The position numbers were made by a program, and so were the translations under genes. From positions 1-64,000 of the forward strand of contig CALUCE010000007.1 of the NCBI GenBank assembly GCA_943914475.1: DNA of 64,000 bases. Reading direction: 5' to 3'. Source of the DNA: an uncultured Anaerococcus sp. (GTDB lineage: Bacteria; Bacillota; Clostridia; Tissierellales; Peptoniphilaceae). Shown here one piece after another: positions 1 to 8,777 of the stretch (its first letter is position 1; every line of letters begins with the position of its first letter). The notes under the pieces are model-generated. The model worked only from the letters and a program-made list of their open reading frames with translations. It was not told the origin of the DNA and made no database searches.

Positions 1-160
1 AATATAATAACGAATATTGTACTAGACTAATTTACACAATATTAAGGACTTGACTTATTTTACACTATGAAAATATTAGATAAAAATATATATAACTATG
101 TTTCAAAATATAACAAAAAAATAATACAAACATCCTTTGAAAAGCGAAATATTAACTTAA

Positions 161-299
161 ATACGAAGTGACATTAAATGTTTCATCAACTACAAATTAA
201 TTTTTGTAGTTGATGAATAAGAATAAAGTATACAAAGCTTAATTTATTAGAGTCGCAAAACAAGGTTACAAAAGTCTAATAATTATCTGGACTTCGTAT
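161..299. repeat. Nested inverted repeats, three-way-junction-like
   Basis: This gene-free stretch lies downstream of the first operon. An outer pair of 9-base arms, ATACGAAGT (161-169) and ACTTCGTAT (291-299), encloses a perfect 15-bp hairpin (arms 182-196 and 203-217, loop 197-202) and a second 8-bp hairpin (TTATTAGA 244-251 with TCTAATAA 275-282). No T-tract follows the large hairpin on the minus strand, so it is not a classical intrinsic terminator, though it may end the operon by another route. A structured RNA or a small non-autonomous mobile element are alternatives. I see no gene in bases 1-331. Confidence 0.55.
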
Positions 300-331
300 A
301 AATATATCTAGTATTTTACATGTTGTAAGAT

Positions 332-1345
332 TCATTCATTTATATAAGATTTCACCTTATTATAATAATCATCATCTACTTCTATTCCTTTTTCTAAGTT
401 TGATTTTTGCCTTTGGTCCAATCCTTCCCCTGGATATCTTACTTTAGACTTAGGATCTATACTATATACTGAGTGTAGTCTATCTTTTATTTTATTTAAT
501 AACTCATTATTCTCTTCTTCTGTAGAAAAGATCCCAGGATTTATTGCCAAAAATATTTGTGAACATCCAGTACAATTAAAAGCATTATCATCATCCAAAT
601 CAAAAGTCGATTTACCAGTAGAAAGCAAACTAGCTACAACATCCAAACAAAAGCTTAATCCAGAACCTTTCCAATAACCCACGGGAATTAATCTTGAGGA
701 GTCTAAAATATCTTTTGGGTTACTAGTCAAATTTCCATCCTTATCGAAACCTCCTGGGTAAGGAAGTAACTCCCCTTTTTTCATGTAGGTATCGAGTTTA
801 CCATAGGAATACTGACTCATTGCCATATCTAGGATTATATCTCCTGTATCTGAAGGAATAGCTATACATACCGGATTATTTCCTACAGATTTCTCTGAGC
901 TTCCCCACAAAGGCATCAAAGATTCTGTATTAGTCCACAAAATCCCTATCATCCCTCTCTCAGCGATAATTTCTCCATAAGTTCCTGCCCTCATCCAATG
1001 TGTAGAGTTTTTTAAGCTTACTAAACCAATTCCATTTTTCTCGGCAAGTTCAACTACTCTATTTGCCGCCTTTACTGAGTTTAGACTTCCAAACCCTAAG
1101 TTTGCATCATAGTTCTCTATAGAACCAAAAGAATTCTTTAACTCTAAGTCTCCATTCATATTAATGAGACCTTTATTAATAAATTCTATGAGCCTAGGTA
1201 TTCTGTTTAAACCATGTGAATTTACCCCTCTTAGAGATGAATTCGAATGTATTTTCGCCATTTCTTCTGCTGGATTTTCTTCAACTCCATTGGCAATCAA
1301 AGCTTTTTTTATTGTATCTTTTAAATCTTCATATTTTACTCTCAT
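332..1345 (-). CDS. dlgD: 2,3-diketo-L-gulonate reductase-like dehydrogenase
   Basis: NAD(P)H-dependent 2-oxoacid reductase of the malate/L-lactate dehydrogenase-2 fold, closest to E. coli YiaK/DlgD, which reduces 2,3-diketo-L-gulonate to 3-keto-L-gulonate. The family motif SHGLNRIP places a histidine at residue 44, the catalytic position in YiaK, when the start is put at 1345. The YiaK-like stretches THWMRAGTYGE, PGGFDKDGNLT and GYWKGSG are also present. I chose ATG 1345 because GGGAG lies 8 bases upstream; the longer reading would start at a TTG at 1360. The gene overlaps the preceding HEXXH gene by 17 bases and is last in its operon. Other members of this fold act on ureidoglycolate, sulfolactate or cyclic imines, so the exact substrate is inferred. 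Confidence 0.8.
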   Translation of the reverse strand: MRVKYEDLKDTIKKALIANGVEENPAEEMAKIHSNSSLRGVNSHGLNRIPRLIEFINKGLINMNGDLELKNSFGSIENYDANLGFGSLNSVKAANRVVELAEKNGIGLVSLKNSTHWMRAGTYGEIIAERGMIGILWTNTESLMPLWGSSEKSVGNNPVCIAIPSDTGDIILDMAMSQYSYGKLDTYMKKGELLPYPGGFDKDGNLTSNPKDILDSSRLIPVGYWKGSGLSFCLDVVASLLSTGKSTFDLDDDNAFNCTGCSQIFLAINPGIFSTEEENNELLNKIKDRLHSVYSIDPKSKVRYPGEGLDQRQKSNLEKGIEVDDDYYNKVKSYINE

Positions 1346-1964
1346 TTTTTTTGCTCCCAAATATCTGTTCGTAGATAACTTTTTCTTTACCCAAAGCCAA
1401 GGCTAAAAGATAGGATATTATGAGCGGATTAAAATTCAGGTCTAATAATTCTTTCGTAAATGCCATAGCTCCTATTTCACTCGTAGCCTTAACTTTTCTA
1501 TATTTTTTTACTGGGCCTATTTTAAATACCAAGTTTTCAACATTATTAGTGTAAATGTCGCTATTGTCAGCTTCTATTTTATGAAATATTTCATGACCTA
1601 TAATTATATCTTCTATATTTGCACATTTAAATTCACTTATATTTTTTGCCTCATTTTTCACCAAATTTATATTGTTTTCGCACAACACTATTTTGTTTGG
1701 TTCTTCGAAATAAGCCAACTCATAAAAAGAAAAACTAGACAAGCCTTCTCCATGATATATCATTAAATCAAAGTCATGAAGTAAATCTTTTATTGTAAAA
1801 TCTTTGTACTTATTTGCAAAAGAAATACCACACTCAATTGATTTATTAATTATTTCAGACTTGTTAATATTTTTTATGCTCTGACAATCTTTATTTAATA
1901 AATAATTAGCATAAGTCTCATCTGGTAGGGTAAGCAAAGTTCTCAGATCATTGCTATTTGTCAT
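1329..1964 (-). CDS. Unknown protein with HEXXH...E metalloprotease-like motif
   Basis: I do not recognise this 211-residue protein. It has no signal peptide or membrane segment. Residues 124-128 read HEIFH, and a glutamate in the stretch SEIGAMAF follows at residue 163. This spacing is compatible with the zinc site of gluzincin-type metallopeptidases (HEXXH plus a downstream Glu). The start ATG overlaps the stop of the HyuA-like gene (ATGA), and its 3' end overlaps dlgD by 17 bases, so the three genes are very likely translationally coupled. It could be a small peptidase or hydrolase acting on the same substrate, or a maturation factor for the HyuA-like ATPase. Both are guesses. Confidence 0.7.
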   Translation of the reverse strand: MTNSNDLRTLLTLPDETYANYLLNKDCQSIKNINKSEIINKSIECGISFANKYKDFTIKDLLHDFDLMIYHGEGLSSFSFYELAYFEEPNKIVLCENNINLVKNEAKNISEFKCANIEDIIIGHEIFHKIEADNSDIYTNNVENLVFKIGPVKKYRKVKATSEIGAMAFTKELLDLNFNPLIISYLLALALGKEKVIYEQIFGSKKNESKI

Positions 1965-4087
1965 ATGTCATTCTTTGCACCTATTAAAATAATACTTTCA
2001 TTAAATTCCCTTACACTTAGTTCTGAATCAATAAGCATATTTAATTGTTCCAAACTTGTAAGTCCTTCAAATTCTACAATTTTTCCACCTATACACATAT
2101 ATAAATCAGGATTTAGTTTTATATCTGATTTGAACACGGATAATCCATTCCAAACCTTATCTACATAGGATCTTACTGAGCCTGTTGACGTTTCAATAGC
2201 TATGGCATCAGCTCTTTGTAGTTTTATAAACCCTTTATTATCAATAACTCTAAGCTCTGATTTGTCATTGATTTCTCTAGTAAACACTCTGAAATATTCA
2301 TTTTTAAGAACTAATTTTACATCTTCAGGCTTTGCATTCATATTCTCTGATAATAATTTAAGCGCTTCATTATCATCAATTTTTTTTGATAATTCTTGAG
2401 TGGCAATTTCCGTAGCACCTGTAGCTATAGCTCTCACTTTGGATGTCTGTTGATCAATCTCTATTTGTATCTCTACAGATTCTGGCGTAGCTCCAGATTT
2501 TATTACCAGGTCTGTAGCTTCACTTCTAAGTCTCATTATGTCATCATTAGTTGGATCTGGTATAACCCTTTCTACAACATCTCTAACCATAGCCAAAGCT
2601 ACACCAATTGATGAAATAACTTCTGCATTCTCTGGAATCTTGTAGTTCACATCCATTTTTTTTGCTGTATTTGGTAAAAGAACTTTGGCTCCACCACCAC
2701 CACCTACTATGGTAACTTGAGATTGTTCAACCTTATATTTTTCTAATAGTTCTTCAATAATTTCTATACATGTATCTGCTGCATCATCCAATACTGCTTG
2801 AGCTGCCTCTTCTCCTGTCATATTTAAGAATTCACCCAACAAGTCAAAGCATTTCTTAGCAGATTCTACATAGCCGTAGGAATAATCTCCTTCTTTTATT
2901 ATTCCGAGAGCATTTGCAGCACAAGTTGTTGTTAGTGCATAATATTTCCCATCTGCTCTGATTGCTATATAATCGTTTGGATCTCCTTCAATAGGTGAAA
3001 TTTGGACAATTTCAGCATTTTCAAATTTTTTTGGCTCTGTGTAAACTACATATTCCAGGTTAGCTATATGACATGATCTTGGTCCTACTTTTTTTATACC
3101 ACTTTTATCAACCCTAATCATAGAGCCACCAGCTACGCCACAAGTATGAACATCCATAGATGTAACCATAGTTTTTTGTCGACCAACTACAGCATAATCT
3201 ATCATTGGTCTACCATTTTTGATAATACCAATATCAGTCGTAGTTCCTCCTACTTCAAAGAATACACCATTAGAAATCTTTAAATACATCAAGGCGCCAA
3301 CGGTCGATGCTGCAGGTCCTGATAACATAGTAAGAACTGGTCTATTCCTCATTTCTTCTATATTCATGACCCCTCCATCACCTCTCATAATCATCAAAGG
3401 AGAAGTTATCCCAGATTTTTTTACTGCAGATTCTGTAGAGTTGGCAGTTTGAATCATTTTTGGGAGAATAGATCCATTAATTACTGCTGTTCTAGTTCTT
3501 CTTGTAAGACCGTAAAGCTTAGATATTTCTGATGCTTTACACACTTCTATACCTTTTTTCCTACCTTGTTCTTTAATTATATCCTCTTCTTCCATGTCAT
3601 CTACACCAAAGGTTTCACTTGCCACAATAACACTACAGCCGTCCGCAATTAATGTATCAATAGCTTCTAAGGCTGTCTCTTTATTGAAGTCTTTTTTATT
3701 AATATGGTAAAAAGATGACTCTATCTTCCTTTTTCCATCTTGATCAAGGTTAATATTGCCGATATTGGCTTGCTTTTTAGATAGAAAGCCTACCAGCCCA
3801 CCATTTGAAACTGATATAATTCCAACCTTAGCTACATCTCCCTCAACTAAAGCATTGGTCGCCTGGGTAGTAGAGTGGGCGATAAAAGTAACCTCATCCG
3901 CAGAAATTCCATTTTCAGTTATACATTTTTTAAAGGAATCTATTACCCCTTGACTTACTCCAAGTTCACTTTCATGGGTTGTTGGAACAATACCTACTCC
4001 TACTATTTCAAAAGTATTATTATCTACTGCAACCGCCTTTGTGTTAGTACCTCCAACATCAATTCCTACACGAATTTGTCTAGTCAT
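1961..4087 (-). CDS. HyuA-type hydantoinase/oxoprolinase family ATPase
   Basis: This 708-residue protein starts with the ASKHA-type phosphate-binding motif GIDVGGTNTKAVAVD (about residues 8-22) and has further family motifs AHSTTQATNALVEG, SGPAAS and EVGGTTTDIG. HyuA-family proteins couple ATP hydrolysis to opening of cyclic amides (hydantoins, 5-oxoproline) or serve as subunits of carboxylases such as acetone carboxylase. The usual HyuB partner is absent, and the C-terminal 150 residues after the FGGGGA-type region do not look like a standard HyuA tail. The ribosome site GGAGGAG precedes ATG 4087. The gene lies between a permease and the HEXXH protein in one operon. The reaction is unknown; ring opening of a lactam-like substrate is the simplest guess. 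Confidence 0.75.
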   Translation of the reverse strand: MTRQIRVGIDVGGTNTKAVAVDNNTFEIVGVGIVPTTHESELGVSQGVIDSFKKCITENGISADEVTFIAHSTTQATNALVEGDVAKVGIISVSNGGLVGFLSKKQANIGNINLDQDGKRKIESSFYHINKKDFNKETALEAIDTLIADGCSVIVASETFGVDDMEEEDIIKEQGRKKGIEVCKASEISKLYGLTRRTRTAVINGSILPKMIQTANSTESAVKKSGITSPLMIMRGDGGVMNIEEMRNRPVLTMLSGPAASTVGALMYLKISNGVFFEVGGTTTDIGIIKNGRPMIDYAVVGRQKTMVTSMDVHTCGVAGGSMIRVDKSGIKKVGPRSCHIANLEYVVYTEPKKFENAEIVQISPIEGDPNDYIAIRADGKYYALTTTCAANALGIIKEGDYSYGYVESAKKCFDLLGEFLNMTGEEAAQAVLDDAADTCIEIIEELLEKYKVEQSQVTIVGGGGGAKVLLPNTAKKMDVNYKIPENAEVISSIGVALAMVRDVVERVIPDPTNDDIMRLRSEATDLVIKSGATPESVEIQIEIDQQTSKVRAIATGATEIATQELSKKIDDNEALKLLSENMNAKPEDVKLVLKNEYFRVFTREINDKSELRVIDNKGFIKLQRADAIAIETSTGSVRSYVDKVWNGLSVFKSDIKLNPDLYMCIGGKIVEFEGLTSLEQLNMLIDSELSVREFNESIILIGAKNDI

Positions 4088-4096
4088 TTTCTCCTC

Positions 4097-5404
4097 CTAT
4101 TTTCCGAACATTACAAATACTAGCAATAGATTTAGAGCAGATATCAACCATGCCCAGAAAAATCCAGTTTTTATAAACTCTTTAACACTTACTTTACTAT
4201 AGTTTAGGGCCCATAAGTTCCAAGATTGGGTTGGACAAGCCGCCAAGTTCATAGCTATTGTAGGTACATACATTAAGGTAAAGAGAAATGGGGTTGGATA
4301 GGTTCCTAGTTGAGAAAGCACTCCAACAGTTGCAGCACCTGCACCAAATATTGTGAGTGGTCCCCTAAATAATCCAAGTGGTGCCATTATAATAAAGGCA
4401 ATTGCAAGACCAAATGTAGTTTTTGGTAAAATATCTCCTAAAATAGGATCAAAGAACGGAGCTGCTACTCCACTAATCTTATTAAACATTGGTAATATAA
4501 ATAAGAAGCCTAGTAATGAAGCAACATCTAATACACCTTCATAAAATGTTTCTGAAATCACCCTCGATACCTGATTCCAAGAACCTTTAAGCCTTCCGCA
4601 TATCCCAAGACCAAATAAACTTCCTACAATAAAAGCTGGTATTGATGCCCATGAAAACGCTATAGAAAGAGTTGTAGGTATTATTGGTGTTATCATAGAT
4701 ATCGCTGGTATTTCCTGATCTTTTGGTGTGTCCTCATTAAGATCTATTGACCATAGCTTTCTTCTTTTCTTTGATTTTCCAATTATCTTCAAATTTACAA
4801 AAAGCATAAGAATAACAGCAAGCAAATGTATAGCCATCGCTATAAAAGCCCAATTTATATATGATCTGTTATATGTCATATCTGTAAAAATCGCTTGCAT
4901 TTGAGAGAAAAGCACTGGGTTTAGATACATGCCGCTTGCTACACTCATTAAATAAGATGTTACTGCCAGATATTTTGGTACACCTAAAGATAGCAAAATA
5001 GGAAGTACAATAACTCCTATAGCAACTACAGCACCAGCACCAAAAGTAGATGTAAAAATAACTCCTGTAACTATTGATAGTAGAACAGTCACTAATAGAG
5101 GATCATCTCCCCCTAGTTCTGTAACGCTCTTAATCAATTTAGAAGCTATGCCTGTATCAACAAGAATTTTTCCAAACCAAGAACCAAAAATAACATTAAC
5201 TGCCGTTGCTCCCCAGGATTCTGGTCCTCCTTGTAAAATTTCTTTCATTCCATCTTGCCAAGTAATTTTTCCTCCAAAAATACTTAGTCCCAACCAAATG
5301 ACAGCCATTACAAAGAATCCCGTCATCAGGTTTCCACCTTTTGCGGCATAGATTGCTAAACCGATATAAGAAATTATCAGTAATATGCCTATTGTTAATT
5401 CCAT
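4097..5404 (-). CDS. Ion-transporter-superfamily permease (GntP/CitM-like)
   Basis: Integral membrane protein of 435 residues with roughly eleven hydrophobic segments and a charged central loop (KSKKRRKLW), the layout of gluconate/citrate-type carboxylate permeases. The start is ATG 5404, with GGAGG at 5410-5414 and a 5-base spacer; the longer GTG reading would run through the ribosome site. It is the first gene of the HyuA operon, ending 9 bases before the HyuA-like start, and probably imports that pathway's substrate, which would then be an organic anion. Family placement is by general pattern, not by a diagnostic motif. Confidence 0.65.
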   Translation of the reverse strand: MELTIGILLIISYIGLAIYAAKGGNLMTGFFVMAVIWLGLSIFGGKITWQDGMKEILQGGPESWGATAVNVIFGSWFGKILVDTGIASKLIKSVTELGGDDPLLVTVLLSIVTGVIFTSTFGAGAVVAIGVIVLPILLSLGVPKYLAVTSYLMSVASGMYLNPVLFSQMQAIFTDMTYNRSYINWAFIAMAIHLLAVILMLFVNLKIIGKSKKRRKLWSIDLNEDTPKDQEIPAISMITPIIPTTLSIAFSWASIPAFIVGSLFGLGICGRLKGSWNQVSRVISETFYEGVLDVASLLGFLFILPMFNKISGVAAPFFDPILGDILPKTTFGLAIAFIIMAPLGLFRGPLTIFGAGAATVGVLSQLGTYPTPFLFTLMYVPTIAMNLAACPTQSWNLWALNYSKVSVKEFIKTGFFWAWLISALNLLLVFVMFGK

Positions 5405-5510
5405 TAAAACCTCCACTAATTTTTTTAACTATATCATAATTAGTATTATCTACATTTTTCTTAGTTTACATATTTCTACAACTTATTAAACATTTATATG
5501 TAAAAGTCAA

Positions 5511-5569
5511 CCCTCTCTAAAATAATCTCCATGAAACATTATGTGAATCAAGGAGATTATAATGGAGAG
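5511..5569 (-). terminator. Imperfect inverted repeat after uxaC
   Basis: Arms at 5513-5530 and 5552-5569 match at 15 of 18 positions around a 21-base loop. It lies 115 bases downstream of the uxaC stop and upstream of the permease gene. No strong T-tract follows on the minus strand, so it may be a weak terminator or an operator for the permease operon. Confidence 0.35.
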
Positions 5570-5683
5570 AATGTTTTCTAGTTAGTTTAATAATCTCTAT
5601 TTAATCTTTACTTCACTTATTTTATATTTGTATGAATTTATTTACCAAAACCTAGAAAAATTATGTCACTAATTTTACCTTAC

Positions 5684-7093
5684 TTAAATATCAATTTTTA
5701 TAAAATCTACGGCGTTTTGATATGATATATTTTCTACCATTTGACCAAGGAATTCTTCATCCCATGGATATTCGCCTTTTTCTACTAGATCTCCAATGAA
5801 GTTACACATTATCCTTCTGAAATATTCGTGTCTAGGATATGATAGGAATGACCTAGAGTCTGTTAACATCCCTACGAACTTTGAAAATACTGAGGTTTGG
5901 GCCAATATTTCCATTTGTTCTACCATACCATTTTTGTGATCCAAGAACCACCAAGCTGTTCCTATTTGAATATTCATTAGTTCTTCATTATTTGCTCTAT
6001 TGAAACATCCACCTATGGTTGATAGTGGATAAAAATCTTTTGGATTTAGAGTAAAGAGTAGTATTCTGGGTAAGTCTCCATTTTCTTCAAAATCTGATAA
6101 AAGTCTTGAAATATTTTCTGATGTAAGCTTATCGTTTATTGCATCATTTCCTACATCAGCACCAAGTTCTTCGAACATCTTTCTTGAGTTATTTCTGATT
6201 GCTCCAGTATGGATTTCCATTACCCAATCTCTTTGTTTATATTCTTGTGATAGGAAAGTTAATATGTTTGCCTTGTAAGCATCTTCCTCTCTTCTAGTGA
6301 TTTTTTCCCCATTTAAAGCTTTTTTAAGTATTTCGTTTACTTCATCTCTACTAGTCTTTTGATAAGGAACATGGTTTAGGCCATGGTCACTTGCCTTACA
6401 ACCATGATCCTCAAAGAAATCTATTCTTGATACCAAAGCTTTCTCTAAACTATCTAAGTCTGAAATCTGAATTTCTGATACTTTTGATAATTTCTCTATA
6501 TAAGATTTAAAGTCATCTTTTTCTATATTTAAAACTGCATCTGGTCTAAAAGCAGGCTTTATTGCTACTTTGAAGTCTTCTTCTTTTCCCAAAAGCTCAT
6601 GATACTTTAGGTCATCAATCGGGTCATTAGTTGTACATAATGCTTTAACATTCGATCTTTCAATTAAATTTCTTGGTTTAAAGTCTTCTTCTTTAAGCAT
6701 TTCATTGCATTTATCATAGATAACTTTAGCATTTTTTTCGTTTAAACAATCATCTATACCAAAGAAATTTTTTAGTTCTAGATGAGTCCAATGATAAAGT
6801 GGATTTCCTATTAAGTTTGGCACAGTTTTGGCCCAAGCTATAAACTTGTCCTCATCTGAACCATTTCCTGTAATTAGTTCTTCTTCTATACCCATAGCTC
6901 TCATAACTCTCCATTTGTAGTGGTCTCCGCCTAACCAAACTTGAGTTATAGAGTCAAAATTTTTGTTTTCATATATTTCTTGTGCTTCTAAGTGACAATG
7001 AAAGTCAAAAATTGGTTGATCTTTTGCATATTTGTGGAAAAGAGTTTTGGCATATTCATTGTGGAGCATAAAATCTTCTGTAAGAAATTTCAT
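5684..7093 (-). CDS. uxaC: Glucuronate isomerase (uronate isomerase)
   Basis: This 469-residue enzyme converts D-glucuronate to D-fructuronate (and galacturonate to tagaturonate), the entry step of the hexuronate route. It belongs to the amidohydrolase-like uronate isomerase family. The N-terminal metal motif FDFHCHLEA is present, with further family stretches TALTLNPK-like LFTLNPKDFYPL, GTAWWFLDHKNGM and TDSRSFLSYPRHEYFRR. Length is as expected for the family. A GGGAG ribosome site precedes ATG 7093. It is the last gene of the uxuB-uxuA-kdgA-kdgK-uxaC transcript, 21 bases after kdgK. Confidence 0.95.
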   Translation of the reverse strand: MKFLTEDFMLHNEYAKTLFHKYAKDQPIFDFHCHLEAQEIYENKNFDSITQVWLGGDHYKWRVMRAMGIEEELITGNGSDEDKFIAWAKTVPNLIGNPLYHWTHLELKNFFGIDDCLNEKNAKVIYDKCNEMLKEEDFKPRNLIERSNVKALCTTNDPIDDLKYHELLGKEEDFKVAIKPAFRPDAVLNIEKDDFKSYIEKLSKVSEIQISDLDSLEKALVSRIDFFEDHGCKASDHGLNHVPYQKTSRDEVNEILKKALNGEKITRREEDAYKANILTFLSQEYKQRDWVMEIHTGAIRNNSRKMFEELGADVGNDAINDKLTSENISRLLSDFEENGDLPRILLFTLNPKDFYPLSTIGGCFNRANNEELMNIQIGTAWWFLDHKNGMVEQMEILAQTSVFSKFVGMLTDSRSFLSYPRHEYFRRIMCNFIGDLVEKGEYPWDEEFLGQMVENISYQNAVDFIKIDI

Positions 7094-7114
7094 CTTTTCT
7101 CCCTTTCTTCAAAC

Positions 7115-8137
7115 TTACCTTTGTACTCTACCTGAAGCATCTCCTCCTACTAGGACTTCTACTTCTTCTCTACTCATGTGGTTGTAGTCACCCTTGATTG
7201 TATGTTTTAATGCACTTGCTGCTACTGCAAATTCTAATGCTTCTTCTTTTGTTTTTCCGTCTAATAGTCCTGTGATTAATCCTGCTGCAAAGGAGTCTCC
7301 TCCTCCTACTCTGTCTACTATTCTTAAATCATATTTTCTTGATTGGTAGAAGCTTTCTCCATCATAGATTGCTGCTGACCAGCCATTGTCACTTGCTGAA
7401 TATGATTCTCTTAGGGTGGATGCTACTATCTCAAAGCCGAATTCTTCTTTCATTTCTTTGAAGATTTGTTCGTATGCTTTTGCATCTAGTTTTCCACTTG
7501 ATACGTCTAGTCCTTTTGGTGTAAAGCCTAAACATAGGGATGCGTCTTCTTCGTTTCCTATGCATACGTCTACATATTGCATTAAATCTTTCATTACTTC
7601 TTGTGCTTCTTCTGGTGTCCATAGTTTTGCTCTATAGTTTAGGTCTATGGATACTTTGGCTCCTGCTTTTTTGGCTGCCTTCATTGCTGCTTTGGTTATT
7701 TCTGCTCCACTTTTGGATATGGCTAGTGTTATTCCTGATGTATGGAACCATGCACAGTCTTTAAAGATTTCTTCAAAGTCAAAGTCTTCTACTGTTGCTT
7801 CTGCTATTGAGGAGTTTGATCTATCATAGATTACTTTACTTGCTCTTGCGCTTGCTCCTGTTTCTGAGTAATAGATTCCTACTCTATCTCCTCCTCTTGC
7901 TACGTACTTGGTATCTACTCCATATCTTCTTAGGGAGTTTACTGCTGCTTGGCCTATTTCATGGTCTGGTAGTTTTGTTACGTAATAGGCGTCAAATCCA
8001 TAGTTTGCAAGGGATACTGCTACGTTTGCTTCTCCTCCACCATAGATTGCATCGAATGTGTCTGCTTGTACAAATCTTTCGTATCCTGGTGTTGATAGTC
8101 TTAACATTATTTCGCCTAGGGTTACTACTTTTTTCAT
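7115..8137 (-). CDS. kdgK: 2-keto-3-deoxygluconate kinase
   Basis: PfkB-family sugar kinase of 340 residues that phosphorylates KDG to KDPG. Visible features are the N-terminal GGGEANVA substrate-binding stretch, CIGNEEDA (the family's conserved NEE region) and the C-terminal catalytic signature DRVGGGDSFAAG. Its start ATG overlaps the kdgA stop by one base (TAATG), implying coupled translation. A second, damaged copy lies at 15867-16860; this copy is intact. The context with kdgA, uxuA and uxuB makes the KDG assignment firm. Confidence 0.93.
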   Translation of the reverse strand: MKKVVTLGEIMLRLSTPGYERFVQADTFDAIYGGGEANVAVSLANYGFDAYYVTKLPDHEIGQAAVNSLRRYGVDTKYVARGGDRVGIYYSETGASARASKVIYDRSNSSIAEATVEDFDFEEIFKDCAWFHTSGITLAISKSGAEITKAAMKAAKKAGAKVSIDLNYRAKLWTPEEAQEVMKDLMQYVDVCIGNEEDASLCLGFTPKGLDVSSGKLDAKAYEQIFKEMKEEFGFEIVASTLRESYSASDNGWSAAIYDGESFYQSRKYDLRIVDRVGGGDSFAAGLITGLLDGKTKEEALEFAVAASALKHTIKGDYNHMSREEVEVLVGGDASGRVQR

Positions 8138-8763
8138 TATTTCCTCACCTTTCTTATTGTTTCTAAGTATTGTTTGCTTTTTTCTGTTATTTCTTCTTGG
8201 CTACCTTTTACTAGGTTGGATCCTGCTCCTACTGCATATACTCCTGCTTTAAACCAATCTTCTATATTATCTAGACTTACTCCTCCTGTTGGCATGATGT
8301 TTACATATGGGATTGGTCCATGGATTGCTTTGATGTAGGATGGTCCTGTTAGTGATCCTGGGAACAGTTTTATTACGTCTACTCCATAGCTTAATGCTTC
8401 TAGTATTTCTGTAGGTGTTACGCAACCTGGCATATATGGTATTTGATATTTGTTACATAACATGGCTACGTCTTTGTCAAAGGCCGGACTTACTATGAAT
8501 TTTGCTCCGTTTAAGATTGCTAATCTTGCTGTAATCTCATCTGTTACTGTTCCTGCTCCAATTAATGTGTCTTCTGGTAACACTTCTTGAAGTTTGTTAA
8601 ATACTTGGAGTGCGTTTGGTATAGTGAAGGTTACTTCTAGGACGTTTATTCCTCCTTCTACCAGGCCTTTGCAATATTCGATTGCTTCCTCTTCGTCTTT
8701 TCCTCTTACTACTGGTACTATGCCTAGTTCGTGAATTCTGTTTAGTGTTTCTAATTTACTCAT
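8137..8763 (-). CDS. kdgA: KDPG/KHG aldolase
   Basis: Class I aldolase of 208 residues that splits 2-keto-3-deoxy-6-phosphogluconate into pyruvate and glyceraldehyde-3-phosphate. The Schiff-base lysine lies in DVIKLFPGSL, and the family motifs VLEVTFT, GAGTV and VSPAFD are present. Length is typical of the Eda/KdgA family. It sits between uxuA and kdgK with a one-base overlap to the latter. It closes the glucuronate pathway into glycolysis. Confidence 0.95.
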   Translation of the reverse strand: MSKLETLNRIHELGIVPVVRGKDEEEAIEYCKGLVEGGINVLEVTFTIPNALQVFNKLQEVLPEDTLIGAGTVTDEITARLAILNGAKFIVSPAFDKDVAMLCNKYQIPYMPGCVTPTEILEALSYGVDVIKLFPGSLTGPSYIKAIHGPIPYVNIMPTGGVSLDNIEDWFKAGVYAVGAGSNLVKGSQEEITEKSKQYLETIRKVRK

Positions 8764-8777
8764 TTTATTCCCCTGTT

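Noticed and set aside
7795..8252. Leucine-rich open frames on the plus strand opposite kdgK and kdgA
   Set aside because: They are antisense shadows of codon-biased, clearly functional genes and have low-complexity composition and no ribosome site.
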